The notes: a model not told the origin generated them from the letters alone. Numbered from the stretch's first letter, positions 26,595 to 36,379 are shown. The stretch: 64,000 nt of DNA from Burkholderiales bacterium (GCA_003577305.1 QEVL01000001.1:62001-126000), one strand, 5' to 3'. Numbers and translations are program-made.

Positions 26595-27057
26595 ATCCTG
26601 CCCGAGGACGGTCGACATCTCGGCATACCTCGATCACGAACAAAGCGCGGTCGAGCGCGCACGGCTGCAGTCTCACCTCGCGACCTGCCCGCAGTGCGGC
26701 GCGATGCTCGCGGGCTTGCGAGGGTTGCGCGACGAGCTTCGCGAGCTTCCCGAGGAAACGCTCGGCTTCGATCTCTCCGAAGTGATTCGCGGCCGATTGG
26801 CAGCCACCGCCAGGCCCCGCCCGGCGCCGTCGCCGCGGCGGCGCTGGTTCGAGTTCGTGCCGATGGGGCTGGGAGCCGGTGCCGCGCTGTCGCTCGGCCT
26901 GTTCATCGGCACGGGGCTGACGGCGGGTTCGGCCGGCGTGGTCGCACCGCGAGTCGCTGCACTGGCGGTGTTCGATCCGGTTGCGCCGGGCAGCCTGTGC
27001 GCGGGCGCCGAAGCCTGCTTCGCTCGGCCGGCGGCGAATCCGGGAGGCGCGCGATGA
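26587..27057 (+). CDS. Membrane anti-sigma factor with zinc-finger (ZAS) domain
   Basis: 156-residue protein holding the sigma factor at the membrane. The N-terminal ZAS motif is His30-x3-Cys34-x2-Cys37 (SHLATCPQC). One membrane span follows at about residues 94-115 (PMGLGAGAALSLGLFIGTGL), then a short periplasmic tail with two cysteines (SLCAGAEACF). The start ATG lies within the end of the sigma gene, and the stop overlaps the next start (ATGA). The three overlapping genes form one transcript. Confidence 0.88.
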   Translation: MHESCPRTVDISAYLDHEQSAVERARLQSHLATCPQCGAMLAGLRGLRDELRELPEETLGFDLSEVIRGRLAATARPRPAPSPRRRWFEFVPMGLGAGAALSLGLFIGTGLTAGSAGVVAPRVAALAVFDPVAPGSLCAGAEACFARPAANPGGAR

Positions 27058-27527
27058 AGGCGTCCACGCTGCGTCTGGCGCTGGCCCTGTCGCTGCTGGT
27101 GAACCTCGGGGCGCTCGGCGCGGTCGGCTACCGCATCCTGGGCACCGGTGCTGCGCCCCACGAGGCCGGCGCCGCCGACAGCTTTCCCGGATTGGCACGA
27201 TACCTGTCGCTGTCGGCCGAGCAGCAGCGCCGCTGGCACGAAGCCGAGACCACGTTCATCGGACTGCTCGCCGACGGCGGCGACGAGATCCTGCGGCGTC
27301 GCAACCGCCTGATCGACGAAGTCTTCGCCGAAGCGCCCGATGCGGCCCGAATCGAGGCCGAGCGCGCGCGCATCGCGCAACTGCAGGACGAGCGCCAGCG
27401 GATCGTGATCGAGCAACTGCTGCGCGAACGCGAGATCCTCGACGCGGGCCAGCGCGAGCGGCTCGCGCAACTGCTGCGCAACCAGCCAACCGGCGTTTCG
27501 GGCTTCGAGCAGCTGCACCGTGACTGA
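27054..27527 (+). CDS. CnrX-like periplasmic sensor protein (heavy-metal resistance/Spy-like family)
   Basis: 157-residue protein with an N-terminal membrane anchor (LALALSLLVNLGALGAVGYRI). A helical hairpin domain follows, starting LARYLSLSAEQQRRWHEAE and continuing with long charged helices (IEAERARIAQLQDERQRIVI). This is the architecture of CnrX and related metal sensors that act with anti-sigma proteins. The start has GGGAGG upstream and overlaps the anti-sigma stop. The order here is sigma, anti-sigma, sensor, unlike cnrYXH. Metal specificity cannot be read, as the only clear His are in PHEAG and RRWHEAE. Confidence 0.75.
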   Translation: MKASTLRLALALSLLVNLGALGAVGYRILGTGAAPHEAGAADSFPGLARYLSLSAEQQRRWHEAETTFIGLLADGGDEILRRRNRLIDEVFAEAPDAARIEAERARIAQLQDERQRIVIEQLLREREILDAGQRERLAQLLRNQPTGVSGFEQLHRD

Positions 27528-27543
27528 ACCGGCCGAGGCCAGG

Positions 27544-27571
27544 GGAACATTTCGCGTCGATCTTCGTTGAA
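27544..27571 (+). promoter_or_regulatory. Second ECF-type promoter, upstream of the His-rich protein gene
   Basis: GGAACATTT at 27544 and TTCGTTGAA at 27563 repeat the elements at 25965 and 25984 with exactly the same 19-base offset. The ten bases between them differ, so this is not a simple duplication. It would start transcription about 55 bases ahead of the gene at 27632. Confidence 0.7.
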
Positions 27572-27631
27572 CGGGTCATGGCAGGCGCGAAAGGCGCGCC
27601 CGCCGCGCCACCCGAACACGGAGATGAAGCG

Positions 27632-28165
27632 ATGAATTGCCACGACACTCACGACACGACCGGCACGTCGATCCGGATCCGCCGCAGCCTGGGCGCCATG
27701 CTGGCGGCTGCGGTGCTCACCGCCGGCGCGCTCGCGGGCACCGCAGCCTGGGCTGCGGCCGAGCATTCGCACGGGCACGACGCTCACGCGCTCGAGCTGA
27801 ATGCCGGCAAGAAGTGGGCGACCGACGACCCGCTTCGCCAGGGCATGACGAAGATCCGCGACGCGGTGGACGCGAAGCTGCCGGCGGTGCATCGCGGCAA
27901 GATGAGCACCGCGCAGTACGCCGCGCTCGGCGGCGAGATCGACGCACAGATCGCCCACATCGTGCAGAACTGCAAGCTCGATCCGAAGGCCGACGAGGTG
28001 CTGCACGTGATTCTCGCCGACCTGATGGAGGGCAACGAGATCCTCCAGGGCAAGAAGGCGAAACAGAAGCGTAGTGCCGGCGTCGTGAAGATCGTGCACT
28101 CGCTCGAACAGTACGGCAACTACTTCGACCATCCGGGCTGGAAGGCACCGCAGGTCGCGCGCTGA
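27632..28165 (+). CDS. His-rich periplasmic protein of unknown function, probable ECF sigma target
   Basis: 177-residue exported protein. A signal peptide (SLGAMLAAAVLTAGALAGTA AWA) leads to a mature N-terminus with the His cluster EHSHGHDAH, a likely metal-binding stretch. A conserved-looking domain follows (NAGKKWATDDPLRQGMTKIR, HIVQNCKLDPKADEVLH) and the protein ends HPGWKAPQVAR. The ATG at 27632 has GGAG 9 bases upstream. I do not assign a family. Its own ECF-type promoter and its position behind a CnrX-like operon suggest periplasmic metal binding or stress protection. Confidence 0.75.
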   Translation: MNCHDTHDTTGTSIRIRRSLGAMLAAAVLTAGALAGTAAWAAAEHSHGHDAHALELNAGKKWATDDPLRQGMTKIRDAVDAKLPAVHRGKMSTAQYAALGGEIDAQIAHIVQNCKLDPKADEVLHVILADLMEGNEILQGKKAKQKRSAGVVKIVHSLEQYGNYFDHPGWKAPQVAR

Positions 28166-28280
28166 GCGCCTCGCTCTCGTGCAGGGGGCCCGTGACAATG
28201 CGGGCTCCCGCAGCCCTGCGAGAGGCCATTCGGGCCGAGCGGCTTCGGGCTCCTCACCGCGACCTGTCGCGGACCGGCCG

Positions 28281-29984
28281 CTACCGGAAGTACGCCTTGC
28301 GCACGTACTGGTCGACCATCCGCTCGGTATTGAAGAACGATCCGTTCAGCGCGATCGCGTGGCGCATCACGTCGATGTAGCGGTCCTGGTCGCGATAGAA
28401 CATCGGCAGGATCACCGTTTCGAGCTTGTTGTAGAGTGACTGCGCATCGAGCGCGCGCTCGTCGATGCCGCCGCCGTTCGCGGCGTTGCCGTCGCCGATC
28501 GCCCAGCCGGTGACGTTCTCGATGCAGCCCTCGACCCACCAGCCATCGAGCACCGACAGTTGCGGAACGCCGTTCATCGCGGCCTTCATTCCGCTGGTGC
28601 CCGAAGCCTCGAGCGGCGGCTGCGGGGTGTTCAGCCACAGGTCGACGCCGGCGACCATGCGCTTCGCGACGTCGATGTCGTAGTCGTCGACGTATGCGAC
28701 CGCGAGCTGGCCGCGAAGCTGCGCGATCTGCGCGAAGATGCGCTGGATCAGCTCCTTGCCGCCGCCGTCGCGCGGATGCGCCTTGCCGCCGAAGATCACC
28801 TGGATCGGGCCGGCACTGCGGTGCAGCGCAAGCAGCCGTTGCAGGTCGTGGAACAGCAGGTCGGGGCGTTTCCAGGTGGTCGCGCGGCGCGCGAAGCCGA
28901 TCGTGAACGTGTTCGAGAACAGCATGCTGCCGGTGCGCTGGTTGACCCAGGCGACCAGGTCCTGCTTCGCGCTCTGGTGCGCGGCCCACAGCTGGTGGCG
29001 CGGAATGCCGAGCGCGTAGCGCAGGCTCGCGTTGTCTTCGCGCCAGCGCGAGATGTGGCGATCGAGCACCTCGCGGATCGGTGGCGCGATCCAGGTGGCC
29101 GCATGCACCCCGTTGGTGATCGAATCGACCTTGTACTGGCCGAACATCTGGCGCGAGATCTCGCCGTGCCGCTTGGCCACGCCGTTCACGTAGTGGCTGT
29201 TGTCGAGCGCGAGGAAGGTCATGTTCAGCACGTTGTCGAGACAGAACTCGACCGCGCGCTCGTCGTAGGCGTGCCCGTAGTCGGTGAGCACCCGCCGCAC
29301 CAGCGCCAGCGGGAACTGGTCGTGGCCGGCCGGCACCGGCGTGTGCGTGGTGAACACGCACATCGGCTTGACTGCCACTGCGATCTCGCGCGTCACCTCT
29401 TTCAGGCCGCGGCGCTTCATTTCCTCGTAGCCCAGTTCGAGCACGAGCAGCGCCGCATGCCCCTCGTTCATGTGGAAGCGCCGGACGCTGTCGTAGCCCA
29501 GCGCGCGCAGCATGCGCACGCCGCCGATGCCGAGAATGATCTCCTGGCACAGCCGGTAGCGATCGTCGCCCCCGTAAAGGTGGTCGGTGAGGCGGCGATC
29601 GGCCTCGGCGTTCTCGGGAAGGTCGCTGTCGAGCAGCAGTACCGGCACGCTCACGCCCCCGGTGCCCCCGACTTCGTGGCGCCACGCACGCAGCGCGACC
29701 TCGCGGCCCTCGATGTTCACCCGGGTGCGCGCAGGCACCTCGGTGAGGATCGTCTCCGGCGACCACGCCTGCGGCTCCTCGGTCTGCCTGCCTTCGGCAT
29801 CGAGCCGCTGGCGGAAGTAGCCCTTGCGGTGCACCAGCGTGACCGCGACCATCGGCACGTCGCCGTCGGCGGCCGAGCGGATCGTGTCGCCGGCGAGCAC
29901 GCCGAGGCCGCCGCTGTAGGTCGGCATCGCCTCTTCGAGGCCGATCTCCATCGAGAAGTAGGCGATCGTGTCGGGACCGAACAT
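28281..29984 (-). CDS. Alpha-glucan phosphorylase (GT35 family, short form)
   Basis: Phosphorolysis of glycogen or malto-oligosaccharides to glucose-1-phosphate (567 aa, a short bacterial form compared with about 800 in GlgP). It starts [20 protein letters not shown], containing the glycan-site motif. [14 protein letters not shown] and [13 protein letters not shown] are typical phosphorylase segments. The PLP-binding lysine is about Lys467 in [14 protein letters not shown]. It stands alone on the minus strand; no glycogen synthesis genes are near. Nothing is seen in 28166-28280. Confidence 0.9.
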   Translation of the reverse strand: MFGPDTIAYFSMEIGLEEAMPTYSGGLGVLAGDTIRSAADGDVPMVAVTLVHRKGYFRQRLDAEGRQTEEPQAWSPETILTEVPARTRVNIEGREVALRAWRHEVGGTGGVSVPVLLLDSDLPENAEADRRLTDHLYGGDDRYRLCQEIILGIGGVRMLRALGYDSVRRFHMNEGHAALLVLELGYEEMKRRGLKEVTREIAVAVKPMCVFTTHTPVPAGHDQFPLALVRRVLTDYGHAYDERAVEFCLDNVLNMTFLALDNSHYVNGVAKRHGEISRQMFGQYKVDSITNGVHAATWIAPPIREVLDRHISRWREDNASLRYALGIPRHQLWAAHQSAKQDLVAWVNQRTGSMLFSNTFTIGFARRATTWKRPDLLFHDLQRLLALHRSAGPIQVIFGGKAHPRDGGGKELIQRIFAQIAQLRGQLAVAYVDDYDIDVAKRMVAGVDLWLNTPQPPLEASGTSGMKAAMNGVPQLSVLDGWWVEGCIENVTGWAIGDGNAANGGGIDERALDAQSLYNKLETVILPMFYRDQDRYIDVMRHAIALNGSFFNTERMVDQYVRKAYFR

Positions 29985-30112
29985 GATGGGAGTGTCGGAC
30001 GCAGGTCTTGCCGGTTGACGTAATCCTGACAGGATGAGGCCTGGGGGCGGCTCGGGGCTTGCGCTCGGTCAAGTGCCTCGGTGCACTGGAAGGCCTGATA
30101 TCTTCGCGGCGC

Positions 30113-30685
30113 ATGGAACCCCTGCTCGTCTCGACCTCGGTGGTGGCGCTCGCGGAAGTCGGCGACAAGACGCAGTTGATCGCGTTGCTGCTGGCTGCGC
30201 GCTTCCGCAAGCCCGTGCCCATCGTCACGGGAATCCTCCTCGCCACGCTGGCCAATCACGGGCTGGCAGGAGCACTGGGTGCCTGGGTCACGACGGTGCT
30301 GAGCCCCGAGGTGCTGCGCTGGGCGCTCGGCCTGTCGTTCCTGGCGATGGCCGCGTGGACCCTGATTCCCGACGAGATCGAGCGCGACGAGGCGAAAGTG
30401 GCCCGGCACCTCGGCGTGTTCGGCGCGACGCTGATCAGCTTCTTCCTGGCCGAGATGGGCGACAAGACGCAACTGGCCACGGTGGCGATGGCAGCGCACT
30501 ATCCGGCCCCGCTGGTCGTCGTGATCGGCACCACGCTCGGCATGCTGCTCGCCGACGTACCCGCAGTGTTCGTCGGCGACCGCTTCGCCGCGAAGATCCC
30601 GGTGAAGCGGGTGCACTCGATCGCGGCCGCGATCTTCGCGGTCATGGGGCTGCTGGTGCTGCTGCGCCTCGATACGGCCTGGTAG
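30113..30685 (+). CDS. TMEM165/GDT1-family membrane transporter (Mn2+/Ca2+ type)
   Basis: 190-residue membrane protein with six or so helices and two copies of the family motif E-x-G-D-K-T: EVGDKTQLIALLLAAR near the N-terminus and EMGDKTQLATVAMAAH in the second half. These form the cation path in GDT1/MneA exporters. The ATG at 30113 was chosen because the motif-bearing helix starts 15 residues later. I looked for a yybP-ykoY manganese riboswitch in 29985-30112 and did not find a convincing one. Manganese export is inferred from family. Confidence 0.85.
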   Translation: MEPLLVSTSVVALAEVGDKTQLIALLLAARFRKPVPIVTGILLATLANHGLAGALGAWVTTVLSPEVLRWALGLSFLAMAAWTLIPDEIERDEAKVARHLGVFGATLISFFLAEMGDKTQLATVAMAAHYPAPLVVVIGTTLGMLLADVPAVFVGDRFAAKIPVKRVHSIAAAIFAVMGLLVLLRLDTAW

Positions 30686-30712
30686 AGAGGTACCGGTCGG
30701 AATCGAATCCGG

Positions 30713-31747
30713 TCATCCCCTCCCGCGCCTTCGATCGGCGCAACTTCGGAGACATGCCGTTTCCGCACGCCGTCGCGCAGTGATCGTCGCGCCGTCGGCC
30801 GCATGCAGCACCAGCGCGCCGTTCGCGTCGATCGTGAACCGGTGCACCTGCATCAGCAGGTCGAAGAAGCGCTGCTCCTGCTGCATCAGCGCGGGCGCGC
30901 AGGCCATCCTCGTGGCCGCCGGCTTCGAGATCGTGAGGCCCTCCCCGGTGAGCGCATACGAGGCGATGTAGCGGTTGCACGAGCCGCTCCCCGACACGTG
31001 GCCGTCGGATCCGAAGACGAGCGTCGCACGCGACCCGTCGACGACACCGGCACCGCGCAGGTCTTCGACCGTCCACTCGGCGCCCTGGAGCAGCGCAGCC
31101 GGTTCGCCGCCGCAACCGTTCAGCGTGCGACCCGCGAACACGACGGTAACGACGTCCGGGTACGGCATCCCGGTCATCGAGTCGATACAGCGCCGCTCGA
31201 AGATCGTCGCCACCAACCCTAGGCCGGCGGCGGGTGCGCGAAAACGCGTGAAGCCGTCGCCGGACTCGACGACCGGCGTCGGCGCCTCGATGTGCATGCG
31301 GGCGTTGTCGGCCAGCAGCGTCATGGTATGAGCGGTGATGTCGAGCCGCCAGCCTGGCTCGTTGCCGGTGGCACGATACGGCAGCTTCGGCGCGCGCCGG
31401 GGCACGCACTCCGGCCACGACTGGCCACGCACGACGACCGTTGCGCGGTCGCCCTTCGACCACAAGCTCGTCGACGGATCGCCGAGCGCCTCGTAACGCG
31501 CCCCCGAGGCCGAGCGCACCGGCCGCAGGTCGAAAGTCTCGCCGCCGGCCTGCATGCGCATCGTGTCGCCCACCTGGCCGACCGTGACGCTGCGATCCCC
31601 GCAAACGAGCGTGCTCGCGAAAGCGAACGGCTGGACGCGTGCGGCGGGCGGCGCTGTGCCTCCCGTGTCGACACGAGTACCGACCCCGGTCGTGCAGGCG
31701 TCGAGCGCGAGTACCGCTGCAAAGGCCATGGCGAGTCTGAAGTTCAT
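30713..31747 (-). CDS. Lipoprotein with MliC, COG3650-like and META (HslJ-like) domains
   Basis: 344-residue envelope protein. The signal ends ALDAC (Cys18), a likely lipobox. About residues 43-115 resemble MliC, the lysozyme inhibitor (STLVCGDRSVTVGQVGDTM to GQSWPECV). Residues 125-215 match the COG3650 type (YRATGNEPGWRLDIT). The C-terminal part is a META domain (VFGSDGHVSGSGSCNRYIAS). The domain triplet suggests an outer-membrane stress or lysozyme-defence lipoprotein. The last 15 residues are Arg/Cys-rich and may be an extension past the natural end. Confidence 0.8.
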   Translation of the reverse strand: MNFRLAMAFAAVLALDACTTGVGTRVDTGGTAPPAARVQPFAFASTLVCGDRSVTVGQVGDTMRMQAGGETFDLRPVRSASGARYEALGDPSTSLWSKGDRATVVVRGQSWPECVPRRAPKLPYRATGNEPGWRLDITAHTMTLLADNARMHIEAPTPVVESGDGFTRFRAPAAGLGLVATIFERRCIDSMTGMPYPDVVTVVFAGRTLNGCGGEPAALLQGAEWTVEDLRGAGVVDGSRATLVFGSDGHVSGSGSCNRYIASYALTGEGLTISKPAATRMACAPALMQQEQRFFDLLMQVHRFTIDANGALVLHAADGATITARRRAETACLRSCADRRRGRG

Positions 31748-31805
31748 GAGGTCTCCGGAACGAGCGATCGTCGTCAGGCCTCCCGGTGCGATGGCTCGCG
31801 CCGCC

Positions 31806-32270
31806 CTACTTCACCGGGATCGGCGTTGCGCGATCCACCGGCACCGCGGTCACGGAATTCTGCGGCGAACCTTCGATCAACCGCTCCGCGTAAGTCAGAT
31901 AGACCAGCGTGTTGCGCTTGCGATCGACCATGCGCACGATGCGCAGCTTCTTGAAGACCAGGCTGATGCGCTCGCTGAAGACCTCTTCCTGCTCGGGCAG
32001 TGGCTTCACGAACGAGATCGGGCCGACCTGGCGACAGGCGATCGCCGCCTCCGAGCGATCTTCGGCCACGCCGAGCGCGCCCTTGATGCCGCCGGTCTTG
32101 GCGCGCGACGTATAGCAGGTGACGCCCTGAACCTTCGGGTCGTCGTGCGCCTCGACGACGATCTTGTGGTCGGGGCCGATCCATTTGAAGACGGTGTCGA
32201 CTTCGCCGATGGGCTCGGCCTGGGCAGTCACCAAAGGGGCGAGGAGCAGGGAGAGAAGGATTCGTCGCAT
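31806..32270 (-). CDS. creA: CreA family protein
   Basis: 154-residue exported protein of unknown biochemical role. A signal peptide ([18 protein letters not shown]) is followed by the near-invariant CreA sequence [38 protein letters not shown] and [19 protein letters not shown], and a late [16 protein letters not shown]. Two cysteines (in VTCYT and IACRQ) may form a disulfide. It lies 58 bases downstream of nothing else on its strand and behaves as a single gene. Confidence 0.93.
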   Translation of the reverse strand: MRRILLSLLLAPLVTAQAEPIGEVDTVFKWIGPDHKIVVEAHDDPKVQGVTCYTSRAKTGGIKGALGVAEDRSEAAIACRQVGPISFVKPLPEQEEVFSERISLVFKKLRIVRMVDRKRNTLVYLTYAERLIEGSPQNSVTAVPVDRATPIPVK

Positions 32271-32407
32271 CGGATGCCTGAACGAGTCAGCGGCTCGCCG
32301 CGACTATAGCGCCTTCGGTCCCGCGCCTCCGCGTTCCCGTGGCAGGGTGATAGATTCGCCCGACGCCGCGGCCAGTTCGGCCGGTTCACGCACCCGAGGA
32401 GTCCGAG

Positions 32408-32767
32408 ATGGGCTGGTTCTCGAAGAAGGACGACGATTTCTTCCTCGCCACCGTCGTGCCGAACGACGAGGGCGCGCGAGTCGCGAAGTACCTCGGCGTG
32501 GTCAACGGCGAGGCGATCATCGGCGCGAACATCTTCCGCGACCTGTTCTCGTCGGTGCGCGACGTGGTGGGCGGGCGGGCGGGCGGCTACGAGCGCGCGC
32601 TCGCGGGCGCGCGTGACGCGGCGCTCGGGGAGATGATTGCCGCTGCCAGAGAGCTGGGCGCCGACGGCGTGGTCGGCATCGATTTCGACTACGAGGTGCT
32701 CGGCGAGGCGAACGGGATGATGATGGTGTCGGTCAGCGGGACGGCGGTGAAGATGGCGGCGGGGTAG
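32408..32767 (+). CDS. YbjQ-family heavy-metal-binding domain protein
   Basis: 119-residue cytoplasmic protein of the YbjQ/UPF0145 (DUF74) fold. Hallmarks are [39 protein letters not shown] and the end [15 protein letters not shown] with [11 protein letters not shown]. Family members form pentamers; their role is unclear. A GAGGAG ribosome-binding site precedes the ATG at 32408. The N-terminal [15 protein letters not shown] is an addition common in Burkholderiales-type copies. Confidence 0.88.
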   Translation: MGWFSKKDDDFFLATVVPNDEGARVAKYLGVVNGEAIIGANIFRDLFSSVRDVVGGRAGGYERALAGARDAALGEMIAAARELGADGVVGIDFDYEVLGEANGMMMVSVSGTAVKMAAG

Positions 32768-32872
32768 TTCGTGGCATCGCCCAGGCGGGCGGACGCCGAC
32801 CGGCGAAGCCCCTCGAACTCCGCGGCGTCCGGGGGCTCGGGCTCGCCGAGCGAGCCTGCGCGACCATGGTGT

Positions 32873-33351
32873 CTAACCCGGCAGCAAATACGACACCTTC
32901 GTTCCCTGCACCGAGACAATGCCGGTCGATTGCAGGTGCTCGAAGAGCCGCGAGAGCTCGTCGTCCGACAGCTGCTTCTGGAACAGCGCGCCGATCGAGT
33001 TCGTCAGGGTCGCGACGCTTCGCGGCAGGGCGGCCCCGCGCTGCTCGAGGTTCTTGACCACCACCGCCGCGCGCTCCGCCACCGGCTGGGACAGGCCCGA
33101 TCGGGCTCGCGCAACGCCAGCTGGCCGAGCTGAAACGCGATGTGAAAGTCGAGCGCGTTCTTGCCGGGCGCCGAGACGCGGATGTACTCGGCCCTCGGCC
33201 CCATGCGCTGCAGCGTGCTGGCGATCTCGAATGAAACCCTGGACTGCCCGGGTCCGACGAACACGTGAACCCTGAAGTGTTCCGCATCCAGGACGGAGAT
33301 TGCCGTCGGCTGCACGTTCTCGTAGTCGATCAGTACGTAGTTGGTTCTCAT
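32873..33351 (-). pseudogene. PIN/NYN-like protein gene with internal deletion and frameshift
   Basis: The start (ATG at 33351, GAGGGG ribosome-binding site) and first about 85 codons are intact: MRTNYVLIDYENVQP with the first acidic residue, then SAPGKNALDFHIAFQLGQLA. The segment that normally follows in this family (a SKDTGFDPLI-like stretch with further catalytic acids) is absent. Around 33070-33100 the frame shifts and continues as AERAAVVVKNLEQRGAALPR to the natural-looking end VQGTKVSYLLPG at 32873. The gene thus lacks its active-site middle. Start and end are preserved, which points to an internal deletion (or an assembly collapse). Confidence 0.8.
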
Positions 33352-33563
33352 GCACCCCTCGATGGTCGGCCCCGGCGCACTACTCCTGGGATATCCGGCA
33401 CGAATGGCAGCACGCCGGTCGCCGGCCAAGACCGCCCCGATCGGCGGCGCCGTCGGACTGATCGCTGTCCCGGTGCGAATAGCGCCTCGAGTCGATGTTT
33501 CCGGAATTCGAAGAATGCCGCCCCTCCCGAGGCAGGCGACCCGCGGATGGTCTCGCGCCCGCG

Positions 33564-33905
33564 TCAACTCGCGGCAAGGAGGGAAGTCAGCGATCGGCGC
33601 AATGCTTGCAGCTTTCCTTCGATGATGCCCCAGACGATACGGTCATCGACACTCGCATAGCCGTGGATCAGCACGTTGCGAAACCCGACGATCCTGGCCA
33701 GGTCGGGGATGTCGGCGGCCACCTCGGGATCCACCTGCCGCAGTCTGTTCAATGCCTCACCCACGATCTCGAGTTGGCGCTCCACGGCAGAACGCAGCAT
33801 CTCGTCGGCCTGATACCGGGTGAACGACTTCCCTTCCGAGAAGCGCGACGCACGATCGGCCGCCTGCAACGCGTCCCAGATCAGCTTCTGCGCATCAGCG
33901 TGCAT
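33564..33905 (-). CDS. hepT: HepT-like HEPN toxin
   Basis: 113-residue HEPN-domain protein of the type VII MntA/HepT toxin-antitoxin family. HEPN toxins are RNases. The R-x4-H catalytic motif reads RNVLIHGY, with the tyrosine that MntA modifies by AMPylation. An upstream helix pair ([20 protein letters not shown]) is typical. The ATG at 33905 lies inside the end of mntA, so the antitoxin gene comes first and translation is coupled. All motif residues are intact although the neighbouring genes are broken. Confidence 0.88.
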   Translation of the reverse strand: MHADAQKLIWDALQAADRASRFSEGKSFTRYQADEMLRSAVERQLEIVGEALNRLRQVDPEVAADIPDLARIVGFRNVLIHGYASVDDRIVWGIIEGKLQALRRSLTSLLAAS

Positions 33906-34203
33906 AGACCGGCCTGCGCTCGGCATTGATCCGGTCGCGGAAGTACGGATTGCGCAGACTGGCCGCAGTCACCAGGTCGACAGAGCGGCCAAAGAGGCTC
34001 TCGAGGCTTTCCTTGAGCGTGAAGAACGCATCGGCGTACTCGGCAGGCGGCAGGTCGTCGAATTCGACCAGGAAATCCAGATCACTGGAATCAGGATCGA
34101 ACTGGTTCCGGGCCGCCGACCCGAACACGTCCAGACGCCGCGCGCCGGCGCGCCGACACAGGGCTGCGACCTCTTCGAGATTCTGGGCGATCGGGTTCGA
34201 CAC
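33895..34203 (-). CDS. mntA: MntA-like nucleotidyltransferase antitoxin
   Basis: 102-residue minimal nucleotidyltransferase. The GS...DxD signature is GS at 28-29 and DLD at 41-43 ([10 protein letters not shown]), with a later acidic LVTAASL region. In the family it transfers AMP to the HEPN toxin. I take the GTG at 34203 as start because GGAGG lies five bases upstream. A TTG at 34221 would place that site inside the coding region. It overlaps hepT by 11 bases. Confidence 0.88.
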   Translation of the reverse strand: MSNPIAQNLEEVAALCRRAGARRLDVFGSAARNQFDPDSSDLDFLVEFDDLPPAEYADAFFTLKESLESLFGRSVDLVTAASLRNPYFRDRINAERRPVYAR

Positions 34204-34258
34204 GGTTGCCTCCGAGGCCAATTATGCCTTTGCCCTGCTCCCCACAGCCAACCTTCGA

Positions 34259-35026
<768 letters not shown>

Positions 35027-35042
35027 CGGACGATCATAGCCG

Positions 35043-35630
35043 ATGGGCATGGCTCCCGGCCTGCCGCGACGCACGGAGCCGGCGCCGCGCCGCGGCATTC
35101 CCGTCCCCTTCACTCCGGGCGGCCCGTCGAAGGCTTCGACCGCCGAGCTCGCCTGGGGGCTGATCCTCGCCGCGAGCAAGCGTCTCGTGCAGGCCGACGC
35201 CGGCACGCGTCGCGGACACTGGCGCGGCGACGCAGGTGGCGGCGGATATCCGCTGCCGGCCAACCTCGCGGGCGAACGGCTCGGCCTCGTCGGGCTGGGG
35301 CAGATCGGTGCACGAGCCGCACGGGCAGGCCAGGCCTTCGGGATGGACGTGCTCGCCTGGAGCCAGAGCCTCGACGACGCGCGCGCGGCCGAGGTCGGGG
35401 TGCGTCGGGTGACGAAGGAAGAGCTCTTCGAGACCAGCGCGGTCTCGCTTCACCTGGTGCTGTCCGCACGCACGCGCGGCATCGTCGCCGCTGCCGACCT
35501 CGCCCGGATGCGCCCGGACGCGGTGATCGTCAACACCGCGCGCGCGGGCCTGGTGAACCAGCAGGCGCTGATCGACGCGCTCGCCGCCTGGCTCGACGGC
35601 ACGCCGATCCGGCTCGTCAACGCACGTTGA
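35043..35630 (+). pseudogene. Truncated D-isomer-specific 2-hydroxyacid dehydrogenase
   Basis: 195 codons against about 310-330 in the family. The first roughly 90 residues of the substrate domain are missing, and the readable part begins RGIPVPFTPGGPSKA. The NAD-binding motif GLVGLGQIG and the catalytic Arg in VNTARAGLV are present. From ALIDALA the sequence jumps to AWLDGTPIRLVNAR, the family's normal end. This removes the LDVYDQEP-type segment with the catalytic Glu and the PH-type segment with the catalytic His. The inner junction is in frame. It cannot be an active dehydrogenase. Its end overlaps the convergent gene by 14 bases. Confidence 0.82.
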
Positions 35631-36315
35631 TCACGCGCATGCCCTGCATCGCGCCGCCCGTGCGGTCGAGCACGCGAATCGTCACCTGGCGCGCGGCGAA
35701 CCCCGCCGGCAGCGGCAGGCTGCCGCGCAGGTGCTGATAGCCGGCGAGCGACACCTCGACCGGGCCAAGGTCGATCGTCTCGTTGCGGCCGGCGCGATCG
35801 CCGGCCACCGCCAGCTCCATCACGCCGGCGAACGGCTTGCCGCCCTTGCGCTCGCGGGTGAGCAGCACGTGGTAGGCGAGCCGGCCGCCGTCGTTGGCGA
35901 ACTTCGCGGCGCGCACCCCCACCGCACCGCCGCGCGGATCGGGGGGCAGCACCTCGTCGAACAACGCGAGGTCGGCGCGCAGCCGCTCGACCGACTGGCG
36001 CGCGTCGGCCAGCTCGGCGGCCAGCCGCTCGCTGCCGTCCTGAGCGGCCTTCGCCTCGGCAGTCGCCTTCTCGAGCGCGCCCTGCAGGCGCTGCCGTTGC
36101 GCATCGAGTTGGCCCACGCGAGCCTGCAGCTGCTGTGATTCCGCCGCAGTGAGCCGCGGCGGCAGGTATTCCTCCTGCGCGTAGAACAGCCCGCCCGCGC
36201 CGACGACGATGCCGGCGAGCAGCCACAGCAGCCAGGGCGGCACGCTGCGCGACCTGCGCCTGCCGTAGGCATGGCGCTCGAAGACTACCGGTCCGTCTCG
36301 TCTGAACAGTCCCAT
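35617..36315 (-). CDS. DUF6776-type membrane protein with coiled coil
   Basis: 232-residue protein with a basic cytoplasmic N-terminus, one membrane span (PPWLLWLLAGIVVGAGGLFYA, about 35-55), a coiled coil (about 60-125, LQARVGQLDAQRQRLQGALE), and a C-terminal beta-rich periplasmic domain (YHVLLTRERKGGKPFAGVME). This layout is common next to housekeeping genes in beta- and gammaproteobacteria. Function is unknown. The start at 36315 (MGLFRRDGP) precedes the membrane helix; the longer frame upstream overlaps the helicase region. Confidence 0.78.
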   Translation of the reverse strand: MGLFRRDGPVVFERHAYGRRRSRSVPPWLLWLLAGIVVGAGGLFYAQEEYLPPRLTAAESQQLQARVGQLDAQRQRLQGALEKATAEAKAAQDGSERLAAELADARQSVERLRADLALFDEVLPPDPRGGAVGVRAAKFANDGGRLAYHVLLTRERKGGKPFAGVMELAVAGDRAGRNETIDLGPVEVSLAGYQHLRGSLPLPAGFAARQVTIRVLDRTGGAMQGMRVINVR

Positions 36316-36379
36316 CTTCGCTCGGTTCCGTTGAAGGCTGAAGGAAGGCGCTCCGCCCTCGAAGGATAGACGATGCCGC

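Noticed and set aside
29985..30112. Possible yybP-ykoY manganese riboswitch before the GDT1-type gene
   Set aside because: The conserved loop sequences of that riboswitch are not recognisable here.
30686..30760. tRNA T-arm-like sequence near the MliC/META gene end
   Set aside because: A GGAATCGAATCC stretch resembles a T-loop, but no acceptor stem, D-arm or anticodon arm can be formed around it, and it overlaps coding sequence.
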